Source of the DNA: Eledone cirrhosa
Taxonomy: Eukaryota; Mollusca; Cephalopoda; Octopoda; Eledonidae
Length of the DNA stretch: 64,000 nucleotides
Assembly: GCA_964016885.1 (NCBI GenBank)
Contig: OZ024740.1
Coordinates: forward strand, 6,231,450-6,295,449
Direction: 5' to 3'
The translations under genes were made by a program, and so were the position numbers. The notes below the pieces were generated by a model. The model worked only from the letters and a program-made list of their open reading frames with translations, searched no databases and had not been told where the DNA came from. How positions within the stretch are numbered: position 1 is the stretch's first letter; each line of letters starts with the position of its first letter. Below, piece after piece: positions 1 to 12,984 of this stretch.

Positions 1-3000
1 AATTCTTCTCCAAAGATTTATACCCAAATATTCATGGAACTGTTATATATATAATTCTATAGGGTCCTTAGTAGAAATTCTTCACCAAAGAGATTTATAC
101 CAAAATATTCATAGAACTGGTATATATATGAGTATATAGTGTCCTTAGTAGAAATTCTACACCAAAGAGATGTATACCATAATATTCATAGAACTGGTAT
201 ATATATGATTGTATAGTGTCCTTCGTAGTAATTCTTAAGCAAAGAGATTTCTACCAAAATATTCATAGAACTGTTATACATATATGATTGTATAGTGTCC
301 TTAGTAGAAATACTTCACCAAAGAGATTTATACCAAAATATTCATAGAAGCGGTATATATATGATTGTATAGTGTCCTTAGTAGAAATTCTTCACCAAAG
401 ATATTTATACCCAAATATTCATAGAACTGGTATATATATGATTGTATAGTGTCCTTAGTAGAAATACTTCACCAAAGAGATTTATACCAAAATATTCATA
501 GAACTGGTATATATATAATTGTATAGTGTCCTTAGAAGAAATACTTCACCAAAGAGATGTATACCAAAATATTCATAGAACTGGTATATATATGATTGTA
601 TAGTGTCCTTAGTAGAAATTCTTCTCCAAAGATTTATACCCAAATATTCATGGAACTGTTATATATATAATTCTATAGGGTCCTTAGTAGAAATTCTTCA
701 CCAAAGAGATTTATAGCAAAATATTCATAGAACTGGTATATATATGAGTATATAGTGTCCTTAGTAGAAATTCTACACCAAAGAGATGTATACCAAAATA
801 TTCATAGAACTGGTATATATATGATTGTATAGTGTCCTTCGTAGTAATTCTTAAGCAAAGAGATTTATACTAAAATATTCATAGAACTGTTATACATATA
901 TGATTGTATAGTGTCCTTAGAAGAAATTCTACACCAAAGAGATTTCTACCAAAATATTCATAGTACTGGTATATATATGATTGTGTAGTGTCCTTAGTAG
1001 AAATACTTCACCAAAGAGATGTATACCAAAATATTCATAGAACTGGTATATATATATGATTGTATAGTGTCCTTAGTAGAAATACTTCACCAAAGTCTTT
1101 ATACCAAAATATACATAGAACTGGTATATATATGATTGTATAGTGTCCTTAGAAGAAGTTCTTCAGCAAAGAGATTTATACCAAAATATTCAAAGAACTG
1201 GTATATATATATGATTGTATGTCCTTAGTAGAAATTCTTCACGAAAGATTTTATACCAAAATATTCATAGAACTGGTATACATATATGATTGTATAGTGT
1301 CCTTAGTAGAAGTTCTTCACCAAAGACTTTATACCAAACTATTCATAGAACTGGTATATATATGATTGTATAGTGTCCTTCGTAGAAATTCTTAAGGAAA
1401 GAGATTTATACCAAAATATTCATAGAACTGGTATATATATGATTGTATAGTGTCCTTAGTAGAAATTCTTCTCCAAAGAGATTTATACCAAAATATTCAT
1501 AGTACTGGTATATATATGATTGTATAGTGTCCTTAGTAGAAATTCTTCTCCAAAGAGATTTATACCCAAATATTCATAGAACTGGTATATATATGATTGT
1601 ATAGTGTCCTTAGTAGAAATACTTCACCAAAGAGATTTATACCAAAATATTCATAGAAGTTGTATATATATGATTGTATAGTGTCCTTAGTAGAAGTTCT
1701 TCACCAAAGAGATTTATACCCAAATATTCATAGAATTGGTATATATATGATTGTATAGTGTCCTTAGTAGAAATTCTTCACCAAAGTCTTTATACCAAAA
1801 TACACATAGAACTGGAATATATATGATTGTATAGTGTTCTTAGTAGAAATACTTCACCAAAGAGATTTATACCAAAATATACATAGAACTGGTATATATA
1901 TGATTGTATAGTGTCCTTAGTAGAAATACTTCACCAAAGAGATTTATACCCAAATATTCATAGAATTGGTATATATATGATTGTATAGTGTCCTTAGTAG
2001 AAATTCTTCACCAAAGTCTTTATACCAAAATATACATAGAACTGGAATATATATGATTGTATAGTGTTATTAGTAGAAATACTTCACCAAAGAGATTTAT
2101 ACCAAAATATTCATAGAACTGGTATACATATATGATTGTATAGTGTCCTTAGTAGAAGTTCTTCACCAAAGACTTTATACCAAAATATTCATAGAACTGG
2201 TATATATATGATTGTATAGTGTCCTTCGTAGATATTCTTATGGAAAGAGATTTATACCAAAATATTCATAGAACTGGTATATATATGATTGTATAGTGTC
2301 CTTAGTAGAAATTCTTCTCCAAAGAGATTTATACCCAAATATTCATAGAACTGTTATATATATGATTGTATAGTGTCCTTAGTAGAAGTTCTTCACCAAA
2401 GACTTCATACCAAAATATTCATAGAACTGGTATATATATGATTGTATTGTGTCCTCGTAGTAATTCTTAGGCAAAGAGATTTCTACCAAAATATTCATAG
2501 AACTGTTTTACATATATGATTGTATAGTGTCCTTAGTAGAAATTCTTCTCCAAAGAGATTTATACTAAAACATTCATAGTACTGTTATATATAAGATTGT
2601 GTAGTTTCCTTAGTAGAAATACTTCACCAAAGAGATGTATACCAAAATATTCATAGAACTGGTATATATATGATTGTATAGTGTCCTTAGTAGAAATACT
2701 TCACCAAAGTCTTTATACCAAAATATACATAGAACTGGTATATATATGATTGTATAGTGTCCTTAGAAGAAGTTCTTCAGCAGAGAGATTTATACAAAAA
2801 TATTCATAGAACTGGTATACATATATGATTGTATAGTGTCCTTAGTAGAAGTTCTTAAAGAAAGAGATTTATACCAAAATATTCATAGAACTGGTATATA
2901 TATGATTGTATAGTGTCCTTAGTAGAAATTCTTCTCCAAAGAGATTTATTCCAAAATATTCATAGAACTGGTATATATATGATTGTGTAGTGTCCTTAGT

Positions 3001-6000
3001 AGAAATACTTCACCAAAGAGATGTATACCAAAATATTCATAGAACTGGTATATATATGATTATATAGTGTCCTTAGTAGAAATTCTTCACCAAACAGATT
3101 TATACCAACATATTCATAGAACTGGTATACATATGATTGCATAGTGTCCCCGGTAGAAATTCTTCACCAAAGAGATTTATACCACAATAGTCATAGAACT
3201 GGTATACATATGATTGTATAGTGTCCTTAGTAGAAATTCTTCTCCAAAGAGATTTATACCCAAATATTCATAGAACTTGTATATATAAGATTGTATAGTG
3301 TCTTTAGTAGAAATTCTTCTCCAAAGAGATTTATACTAAAATATTCATAGAACTGGTATATATATGATTGTGTAGTGTCCTTAGTAGAAATACTTCACCA
3401 AAGAGATGTATACCAAAATATTCATAGAACTGGTATATATATGATTGTATAGTGTCCTTAGTAGAAATTCTTCTCCAAAGAGATTTATACCCAAATATTC
3501 ATGGAACTGTTATATATATGATTCTATAGGGTCCTTAGTAGAAATTCTTCACCAAAGAGATTTATACCAAAATATTCATAGAATTGGTATATATATGATT
3601 GTATAGTGTCCTTAGAAGAAATTCTTCACCAAAGTCTTTATACCAAAATATACATAGAACTGGTATATATATGATTGTATAGTGTCCTTAGTAGAAATAC
3701 TTCACCAAAGAGATTTATACCAAAATATTCATAGAACTGGTATATATATAATTGTATAGTGTCCTTAGAAGAAATACTTCACCAAAGAGATGTATACCAA
3801 AATATTCATAGAACTGGTATATATATGATTGTATAGTGTCCTTAGTAGAAATTCTTCTCCAAAGATTTATACCCAAATATTCATGGAACTGTTATATATA
3901 TAATTCTATAGGGTCCTTAGTAGAAATTCTTCACCAAAGAGATTTATACCAAAATATTCATAGAACTGGTATATATATGAGTATATAGTGTCCTTAGTAG
4001 AAATTCTACACCAAAGAGATGTATACCATAATATTCATAGAACTGGTATATATATGATTGTATAGTGTCCTTCGTAGTAATTCTTAAGCAAAGAGATTTC
4101 TACCAAAATATTCATAGAACTGTTATACATATATGATTGTATAGTGTCCTTAGAAGAAATTCTACACCAAAGAGATGTATACCAAAATATTCATAGTACT
4201 GGTATATATATGATTGTGTAGTGTCCTTAGTAGAAATACTTCACCAAAGAGATGTATACCAAAATATTCATAGAACTGGTATATATATGATTGTATAGTG
4301 TCCTTAGTAGAAATACTTCACCAAAGTCTTTATACCAAAATATACATAGAACTGGTATATATATGATTGTATAGTGTCCTTAGAAGAAGTTCTTCAGCAA
4401 AGAGATTTATACCAAATTATTCAAAGAACTGGTATATATATATGATTGTATGTCCTTAGTAGAAATTCTTCACGAAAGATTTTATACCAAAATATTCATA
4501 GAACTGGTATACATATATGATTGTATAGTGTCCTTAGTAGAAGTTCTTCACCAAAGACTTTATACCAAACTATTCATAGAACTGGTATATATATGATTGT
4601 ATAGTGTCCTTCGTAGAAATTCTTAAGGAAAGAGATTTATACCAAAATATTCATAGAACTGGTATATATATGATTGTATAGTGTCCTTAGTAGAAATTCT
4701 TCTCCAAAGAGATTTATACCAAAATATTCATAGTACTGGTATATATATGATTGTATAGTGTCCTTAGTAGAAATACTTCACCAAAGAGATTTATACCAAA
4801 ATATTCATAGAAGTTGTATATATATGATTGTATAGTGTCCTTAGTAGAAGTTCTTCACCAAAGAGATTTATACCCAAATATTCATAGAATTGGTATATAT
4901 ATGATTGTATAGTGTCCTTAGTAGAAATTCTTCACCAAAGTCTTTATACCAAAATACACATAGAACTGGAATATATATGATGATTGTATAGTGTTCTTTG
5001 TAGAAATACTTCACCAAAGAGATTTATACCAAAATATACATAGAACTGGTATATATATGATTGTATAGTGTCCTTAGTAGAAATACTTCACCAAAGAGAT
5101 TTATACCCAAATATTCATAGAATTGGTATATATATGATTGTATAGTGTCCTTAGTAGAAATTCTTCACCAAAGTCTTTATACCAAAATATACATAGAACT
5201 GGAATATATATGATTGTATAGTGTTCTTAGTAGAAATACTTCACCAAAGAGATTTATACCAAAATATTCATAGAACTGGTATATATATGATTGTATGTCC
5301 TTAGCAGGAATTCTTCACGAAAGATTTTATACCAAAATATTCATAGAACTGGTATATATATGATTGTATAGTTTCCCTAGTAGAAATTCTTCACCAAAGA
5401 GAATTATACCAAAATATTCATAAAACTGGTATACATATATGATTGTATAGTTTCCTTAGTAGAAATTCTTCACCAAAGAGATCTATACCAAAATATTCAT
5501 AGAACTGGTATAAATATGATTGTATAGTGTCCTTAGTCGAAATTCTTCACCAAAGAGATTTATACCAAAATATTCATAGAACTGGTATATATATGTTTGT
5601 ATAATGTCCTTAGTAGAAATTCTTCACCAAAGATTTTATACCAGAATATTCATAGAACTGGTATATTTATGATTGTATAGTGTCCTTAGTAGAAATTCTT
5701 CACCAAAGATTTTATACCAGAATATTCATAGAACTCGTATATATATGATTGTGTAGTTTCCCTAGTAGAAATTCTTCACCAAAGAGAATTATACCAAAAT
5801 ATTCATAAATCTGGTATACATATATGATTGTATAGCTTCCTTAGTAGAAATTCTTCACCAAAGAGAATTATACCCAAATATTCATAGAACTGGTATATAT
5901 ATGATTGTATAGTGTACTTAGTAGAAATTCTTAACTAAAGATTTTATACCAAAATATTCATCGAACTGGTATGTATATTATTGTATAGTGTTCTTAGTAG

Positions 6001-9000
6001 AAACTGTTCACCAAAGAGATTTATACCAAAATATTCATAGAACTGGTATATATATGATTGTATAGTGTCCTTAGTAGAAATACTTCACCAAACAGATTTA
6101 TACCAAAATATTCATAGAACTGGTATATATATGATTGTATAGTGTCCCTAGTAGAAATTCGTCTCGAAAGAGATTCATACCAAAATATTCATAGAACTGG
6201 TATACATATGATTGCATAGTGACCCGGTAGAAATTCTTCACCAAAGAGATTTATACCACAATAGTCATAGAACTGGTATATATATGATTGTATATTGTCC
6301 TTAGTAGAAATTCTTCTCCAAAGAGATTTATACTAAAATATTCATAGAACTGGTATATATATGATAGTGTAGTCTCCTTAGTAGAAATACTTCACCAAAG
6401 AGATGTATACCAAAATATTCATAGAACTGGTATATATATGATTGTATAGTGTCCTTAGTAGAAATTCTTCTCCAAAGAGATTTATACCCAAATATTCATG
6501 GAACTGTTATATATATGATTCTATAGGGTCCTTAGTAGAAATTCTTCACCAAAGAGATTTATACCAAAATATTCATAGAATTGGTATATATATGATTGTA
6601 TAGTGTCCTTAGAAGAAATTCTTCACCAAAGTCTTTATACCAAAATATACATAGAACTGGTATATATATGATTGTATAGTGTCCTTAGTAGAAATACTTC
6701 ACCAAAGAGATTTATACCAAAATATTCATAGAACTGGTATATATATAATTGTATAGTGTCCTTAGAAGAAATACTTCACCAAAGAGATGTATACCAAAAT
6801 ATTCATAGAACTGGTATATATATGATTGTATAGTGTCCTTAGTAGAAATTCTTCTCCAAAGATTTATACCCAAATATTCATGGAACTGTTATATATATAA
6901 TTCTATAGGGTCCTTAGTAGAAATTCTTCACCAAAGAGATTTATACCAAAATATTCATAGAACTGGTATATATATGAGTATATAGTGTCCTTAGTAGAAA
7001 TTCTATACCAAAGAGATGTATACCATAATATTCATAGAACTGGTATATATATGATTGTATAGTGTCCTTCGTAGTAATTCTTAAGCAAAGAGATTTCTAC
7101 CAAAATATTCATAGAACTGTTATACATATATGATTGTATAGTGTCCTTAGAAGAAATTCTACACCAAAGAGATGTATACCAAAATATTCATAGTACTGGT
7201 ATATATATGATTGTGTAGTGTCCTTAGTAGAAATACTTCACCAAAGAGATGTATACCAAAATATTCATAGAACTGGTATATATATGATTGTATAGTGTCC
7301 TTAGTAGAAATACTTCACCAAAGTCTTTATACCAAAATATACATAGAACTGGTATATATATGATTGTATAGTGTCCTTAGAAGAAGTTCTTCAGCAAAGA
7401 GATTTATACCAAAATATTCAAAGAACTGGTATATATATATGATTGTATGTCCTTAGTAGAAATTCTTCACGAAAGATTTTATACCAAAATATTCATAGAA
7501 CTGGTATACATATATGATTGTATAGTGTCCTTAGTAGAAGTTCTTCACCAAAGACTTTATACCAAACTATTCATAGAACTGGTATATATATGATTGTATA
7601 GTGTCCTTCGTAGAAATTCTTAAGGAAAGAGATTTATACCAAAATATTCATAGAACTGGTATATATATGATTGTATAGTGTCCTTAGTAGAAATTCTTCT
7701 CCAAAGAGATTTATACCAAAATATTCATAGTACTGGTATATATATGATTGTATAGTGTCCTTAGTAGAAATTCTTCTCCAAAGAGATTTATACCCAAATA
7801 TTCATAGAACTGGCATATATATGATTGTATAGGGTCCTTAGTAGAAATACTTCACCAAAGAGATTTATACCAAAATATTCATAGAAGTTGTATATATATG
7901 ATTGTATAGTGTCCTTAGTAGAAGTTCTTCACCAAAGAGATTTATACCCAAATATTCATAGAATTGGTATATATATGATTGTATAGTGTCCTTAGTAGAA
8001 ATTCTTCACCAAAGTCTTTATACCAAAATACACATAGAACTGGAATATATATGATGATTGTATAGTGTTCTTTGTAGAAATACTTCACCAAAGAGATTTA
8101 TACCAAAATATACATAGAACTGGTATATATATGATTGTATAGTGTCCTTAGTAGAAATACTTCACCAAAGAGATTTATACCCAAATATTCATAGAATTGG
8201 TATATATATGATTGTATAGTGTCCTTAGTAGAAATTCTTCACCAAAGTCTTTATACCAAAATATATATAGAACTGGAATATATATGATTGTATAGTGTTC
8301 TTAGTAGAAATACTTCACCAAAGAGATTTATACCAAAATATTCATAGAACTGGTATATATATGATTGTATGTCCTTAGTAGGAATTCTTCACGAAAGATT
8401 TTATACCAAAATATTCATAGAACTGGTATATATATGATTGTATAGTTTCCCTAGTAGAAATTCTTCACCAAAGAGAATTATACCAAAATATTCATAAAAC
8501 TGGTATACATATATGATTGTATAGTTTCCTTAGTAGAAATTTTTCACCAAAGAGATCTATACCAAAATATTCATAGAACTGGTATAAATATGATTGTATA
8601 GTGTCCTTAGTAGAAATTCTTCACCAAAGAGATTTATACCAAAATATTCATAGAACTGGTATATATATGTTTGTATAATGTCCTTAGTAGAAATTCTTCA
8701 CCAAAGATTTTATACCAGAATATTCATAGAACTGGTATATTTATGATTGTATAGTGTCCTTAGTAGAAATTCTTCACCAAAGATTTTATACCAGAATATT
8801 CATAGAACTCGTATATATATGATTGTGTAGTTTCCCTAGTAGAAATTCTTCACCAAAGAGAATTATACCAAAATATTCATAAATCTGGTATACATATATG
8901 ATTGTATAGCTTCCTTAGTAGAAATTCTTCACCAAAGAGAATTATACCCAAATATTAATAGAACTGGTATATATATGATTGTATAGTGTACTTAGTAGAA

Positions 9001-9540
9001 ATTCTTACCTAAAGATTTTATACCAAAATATTCATCGAACTGGTATGTATATTATTGTATAGTGTTCTTAGTAGAAACTGTTCACCAAAGAGATTTATAC
9101 CAAAATATTCATAGAACTGGTATATATATGATTGTATAGTGTCCTTAGTAGAAATACTTCACCAAACAGATTTATACCAAAATATTCATAGAACTGGTAT
9201 ATATATGATTGTATAGTGTCCCTAGTAGAAATTCTTCTCGAAAGAGATTCATACCAAAATATTCATAGAACTGGTATACATATGATTGCATAGTGACCCG
9301 GTAGAAATTCTTCACCAAAGAGATTTATACCACAATAGTCATAGAACTGGTATATATATGATTGTATAGTGTCCTTAGTAGAAATTCTTCTCCAAAGAGA
9401 TTTATACTAAAATATTCATAGAACTGGTATATATATGATAGTGTAGTCTCCTTAGTAGAAATACTTCACCAAAGAGATGTATAGCAAAATATTCATAGAA
9501 CTGGTATATATATGATTGTATAGTGTCCTTAGTAGAAATA
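1..9540. repeat. Higher-order repeat of about 3.0-3.2 kb, three copies
   Basis: Within the 77-bp array, rare monomer variants recur in the same order. A variant with a 5-bp loss followed by ATGGAACTGTTATATATATA begins at 617, 3,850 and 6,847, giving spacings of 3,233 and 2,997 bp. A second landmark at 3,484 recurs at 6,481, again 2,997 bp apart. A short monomer with TTGTATGTCC and CACGAAAG appears near 1,215, 4,450 and 7,445. Copies are therefore roughly 617-3,480, 3,480-6,480 and 6,480-9,540. Similarity stops near 9,540. The first 616 bp equal exactly eight monomers and resemble the start of the next copy. Confidence 0.88.
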
Positions 9541-10839
9541 CTACAGCAAAGAGATTTATACCAGAATATTCATAGAAGTGGTATATATATGATTATATAG
9601 TGTCCTTACTTGAGACTCTTCACCAAAGAGATTTATACCAAAGTATTCATAGTACTGGTATATATATGATTGTATAGTGTCCTTAATAGAAATACTTCAC
9701 CAAAGAGATTTATACCAAAATATTCATAGAAGTGGTATATATATTATTGTATATTGACCTTAGTTGAAATTCTTCTCCAAAGAGATTTATACCTAAATAT
9801 TCATGGAACTGTTATATATATGATTCTATAGGGTCCTTAGTAGAAATTCTTCACCAAAGAGATTTATACCAAAATATTCATAGTACTGGTATATTTATGA
9901 GTATATAGTGTCCTTAGTAGAAATTCTTCACCAAAGAGATTTATAGCAAAATATTCATAGAACTGGTATACATATGATTGCATAGTGTCCCCACTATAAA
10001 TTCTTCACCAAAGAGATTTATACCAAAATATTCATAGAACTGGTATAAATATGATTGTATAGTATCCTTAGTAGAAATTCTTCTCCAAAGAGATTTATAC
10101 CAAGATATTCATAGAACTGGTATATATATGATTGTGTAGTGTCCTTAGTAGAAATACTTCACCAAAGAGATGTTTACCAAAATATTTATAGTACTGGTAT
10201 ATATATGATTGTATACTGTCCTTAGTAGAAATACTTCACCAAAGAGATTTATACCAAAATATTCATAGAAGTGGTATATATATGATTGTATAGTGTCCTT
10301 AGTAGAAATTCTTCACCAAAGAGATTTATACCAAAATATTCATAGAATTGGTATTTATATGATTGTATAGTGTCCTTAGTAGAAATTCTTCACCAAAGAC
10401 TTTATACCAAAATATACATAGAACTGGTATATATATGATTGTATAGTGTTCTTAGTAGAAATACTTCACCAAAGAGATTTATACTAAAATATTCATGGAA
10501 CTGGTATACATATATGATGGTATAGTGTCCTTAGTAGAAATTCTTTAGCAAAGAGATTTTTACCAAAATATTCATAGAACTGGTATATATATGATTGTAT
10601 AGTATCCTTAGTAGAGGTTCTTCACCAAAGAGAATTATACCAAAATATTCATAGAACTGGTATATATATGATTGTATAGTGTCCTTAGTAGAAATTCTTC
10701 ACGAAAGATTTTATACCAAAATATTCATCGGACGGGTATATATATGATTGTATAGTGTTCTTAGTAGAAACTGTTCACCAAAGAGATTTATACCAACATA
10801 TTCATAGAACTGGTATATATATGATTGTATAGTGCCCTT

Positions 10840-11770
10840 AGTAGAAATACTTCACCAAAGAGATTTATACCAAAATATTCATAGAACTGGTATACTAATA
10901 TGATTGTATAGTGTCCTTAGCATAAGTTCTTCACCAAAGACTTTATACCAAAATATTCATAGAACTGGTATATATATGATTGTATAGTGTCCTTCGTAGA
11001 AATTCTTAAGGAAAGAGTTTTATTCCAAAATATTCATAGAACTGGTATATATATGATTGTATAGTGTCCTTAGTAGAAATTCTTCTCCAAAGAGATTTAT
11101 ACCCAAATTTTCATAGAACTGTTATATATATGATTGTATAGTGTCCTTAGTAGAAATTCTTCACCAAAGAGATTTATACCAAAATATTCATAGAACTGGT
11201 ATATATATGATTGTATAGTGTCCTTAGTAAAATACTTCACCAAAGAGATTTATACCAAAATATTCATAGAACTGGTATCTATATGATTGTACAGTGTCCT
11301 TAGTAGAAATACTTCACCAAAGAGATTTATGCCAAAATATTCATAGAACTGGTATACTAATATGATTGTATAGTGTCCTTAGCATAAGTTCTTCACCAAA
11401 GACTTTATACCAAAATATTCATAGAACTGGTATATATATGATTGTATTGTGTCCTTCGTAGAAATTCTTAAGGAAAGAGTTTTATTCCAAAATATTCATA
11501 GAACTGGTATATATATGATTGTATAGTGTCCTTAGTAGAAATTCTTCTCCAAAGAGATTTATACCCAAATTTTCATAGAACTGTTATATATATGATTGTA
11601 TAGTGTCCTTAGTAGAAATTCTTCACCAAAGAGATTTATACCAAAATATTCATAGAACTGGTAATATATGATTATATAGTGTCCTTATTAGAAATTCATC
11701 ACCAAAGACATTTATACCAAAATATTCATAGAACTGGTATACATATGATTGCATAGTGTCCCCGGTTGAA
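10840..11770. repeat. 462-bp (six-monomer) tandem duplication
   Basis: The rare variant TATACTAATATGATTG followed by CCTTAGCATAAGTTC occurs at 10,891 and again at 11,353, exactly 462 bp or six 77-bp monomers apart. The following monomers, with CTTAAGGAAAGAGTTTTATT and CCCAAATTTTCATAG, are also repeated in order. It is a small higher-order unit present twice. Confidence 0.85.
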
Positions 11771-11979
11771 ATTCTTCACCAAAGAGATTCATACCAAAAT
11801 ATTCATAGAACTGGTATATATATGATTGTATAGTGTCCTTAGTAGAAATTCTTCACCAAACAGATTTATACCAAAATATTCATAGAACTGGTATATATAT
11901 GATTGTATAGTGTCCTTAGTAGAAATTCTTCACCAATGAGATTTATACCCAAATATTCATGGAACTGGTATATATATGA

Positions 11980-12900
11980 CTAGCAGTAAAGCCCGGCGTT
12001 GCTCGGGGTCGCTCAGTAGCTGTGTTAAAGTTACAATGTTAAGTTTCTTTTTTGGCTTAAAAACTGTAGTGTCTACTGTGCAGACTTGCATGTGGTGTTT
12101 TTGATTAATATTCCCTCAAACAACAATATGCCTTATGAAGTTAAGAAAACATAACGATAACCCGAATGTTATAACAAAATAGGAAGCTGGGGATAAAAAC
12201 TGCACTGGTTATTTATTAACAAAGATCGAAAATGTAAACACTGCAACGCAGAGAAAAACATTAGCGTAACCAAATTATCAGTTATGTCTGTCTGCACGCC
12301 TATATCACCTCTCTGCACGACTGTCTGTCTGCACGCCTATATCACCTCTCTGCACGACGGTCTGTCTGCACGCCTATATCACCTCTCTGCACGACTGTCT
12401 GTCTGCACGCGTATATCACCTCTCTGCACGACTGTCTGTCTGCACGCCTAACGACGAAATATTTGCTTGTTTTACGTAGTCTTTAAATAGACTTGTTTTC
12501 AAGTAAAAATATTGTTTTAAAATGCTTTTAAATGGAAATGAGGCAAAACGGAAGCTTAGTGTTCGAACTGATGAATTTTGCAGGTCAATATTTTGCTGGC
12601 TCGACAACTGTCTGTTCGTGTATTTGGTTAATGTCATTTTAAACGCTGAGAAAGCCAGCGTAATTTTTACGTAAGACGCTCAATGTAAACAGAAAAAAGG
12701 GAAATAACTGATAACTTACGCACAAAAATCGATACATTATATTCGATTTCGTCACATAGGGTGGGTCAATTTGAAAATTTTTTTCCGATGTCTTCGCTAG
12801 GGCTAAATGTACAAGTATAGCAATTTCGGTGCAATTTCGTGAGAGATTCTAAGAGGAGATGTGTGCCAAAAATCGATAGACAGACAGACAACCACAGTTT
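11980..12900 (+). mobile_element. Non-autonomous dispersed element inserted in the satellite
   Basis: A 921-bp segment unlike the satellite sits between two array halves. It begins CTAGCAGTAAAGCCCGGCG, a head sequence I associate with an abundant mollusc repeat, and ends in a GACAGACAGACA run and CCACAGTTTT. It is flanked by TATATATATGA at 11,969-11,979 and TATATATATAGA at 12,901-12,912, a probable 11-12 bp target-site duplication, although both lie in TA-rich DNA. The satellite phase continues on the right. I see no transposase or reverse transcriptase, so it is non-autonomous or truncated. Its class (LINE-derived, SINE-like or other) cannot be settled from sequence alone. The strand is given by the head-to-tail reading. 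Confidence 0.8.
12286..12450. repeat. 37-bp minisatellite inside the inserted element
   Basis: Units begin GTCTGTCTGCACG at 12,286, 12,323, 12,360, 12,397 and 12,434, an exact 37-bp spacing with almost no divergence, about 4.5 copies. The unit contains TATATCACCTCTCTGCACGA. Near-identity of the units suggests recent expansion inside the element. Confidence 0.95.
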
Positions 12901-12984
12901 TATATATATAGATTGTTTAGTGTCCTTAGTAGAAATTCTTCATCAAAGAGATTTATACCAAAATAGTCATAGAACTGGTATATA

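Larger units (their letters stand above)
1..11979. repeat. 77-bp satellite array, left part
   Basis: Tandem array of an AT-rich monomer whose spacing is 77 bp, measured between successive GTGTCCT landmarks (for example 13,384 and 13,461 in the right part). Landmarks in each monomer are CCTTAGTAG, TTCACCAAAGAG, ATATTCATAGAAC and TGGTATATATATGA. This part holds about 155 copies. Copies differ by point changes and by 1-6 bp indels. Recognisable variants include CTTAAG in place of CTTCAC, CTTTATACC with part of GAGAT lost, and GTATACATATATG. No open frame of useful length occurs and I see no promoter or gene. The array runs off the left edge, so its true length is unknown. I do not recognise the family by name. 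Confidence 0.97.

Noticed and set aside
12416..12637. 73-codon minus-strand open frame in the inserted element
   Set aside because: It begins in the 37-bp minisatellite, has no recognisable motif, and is short enough to arise by chance.
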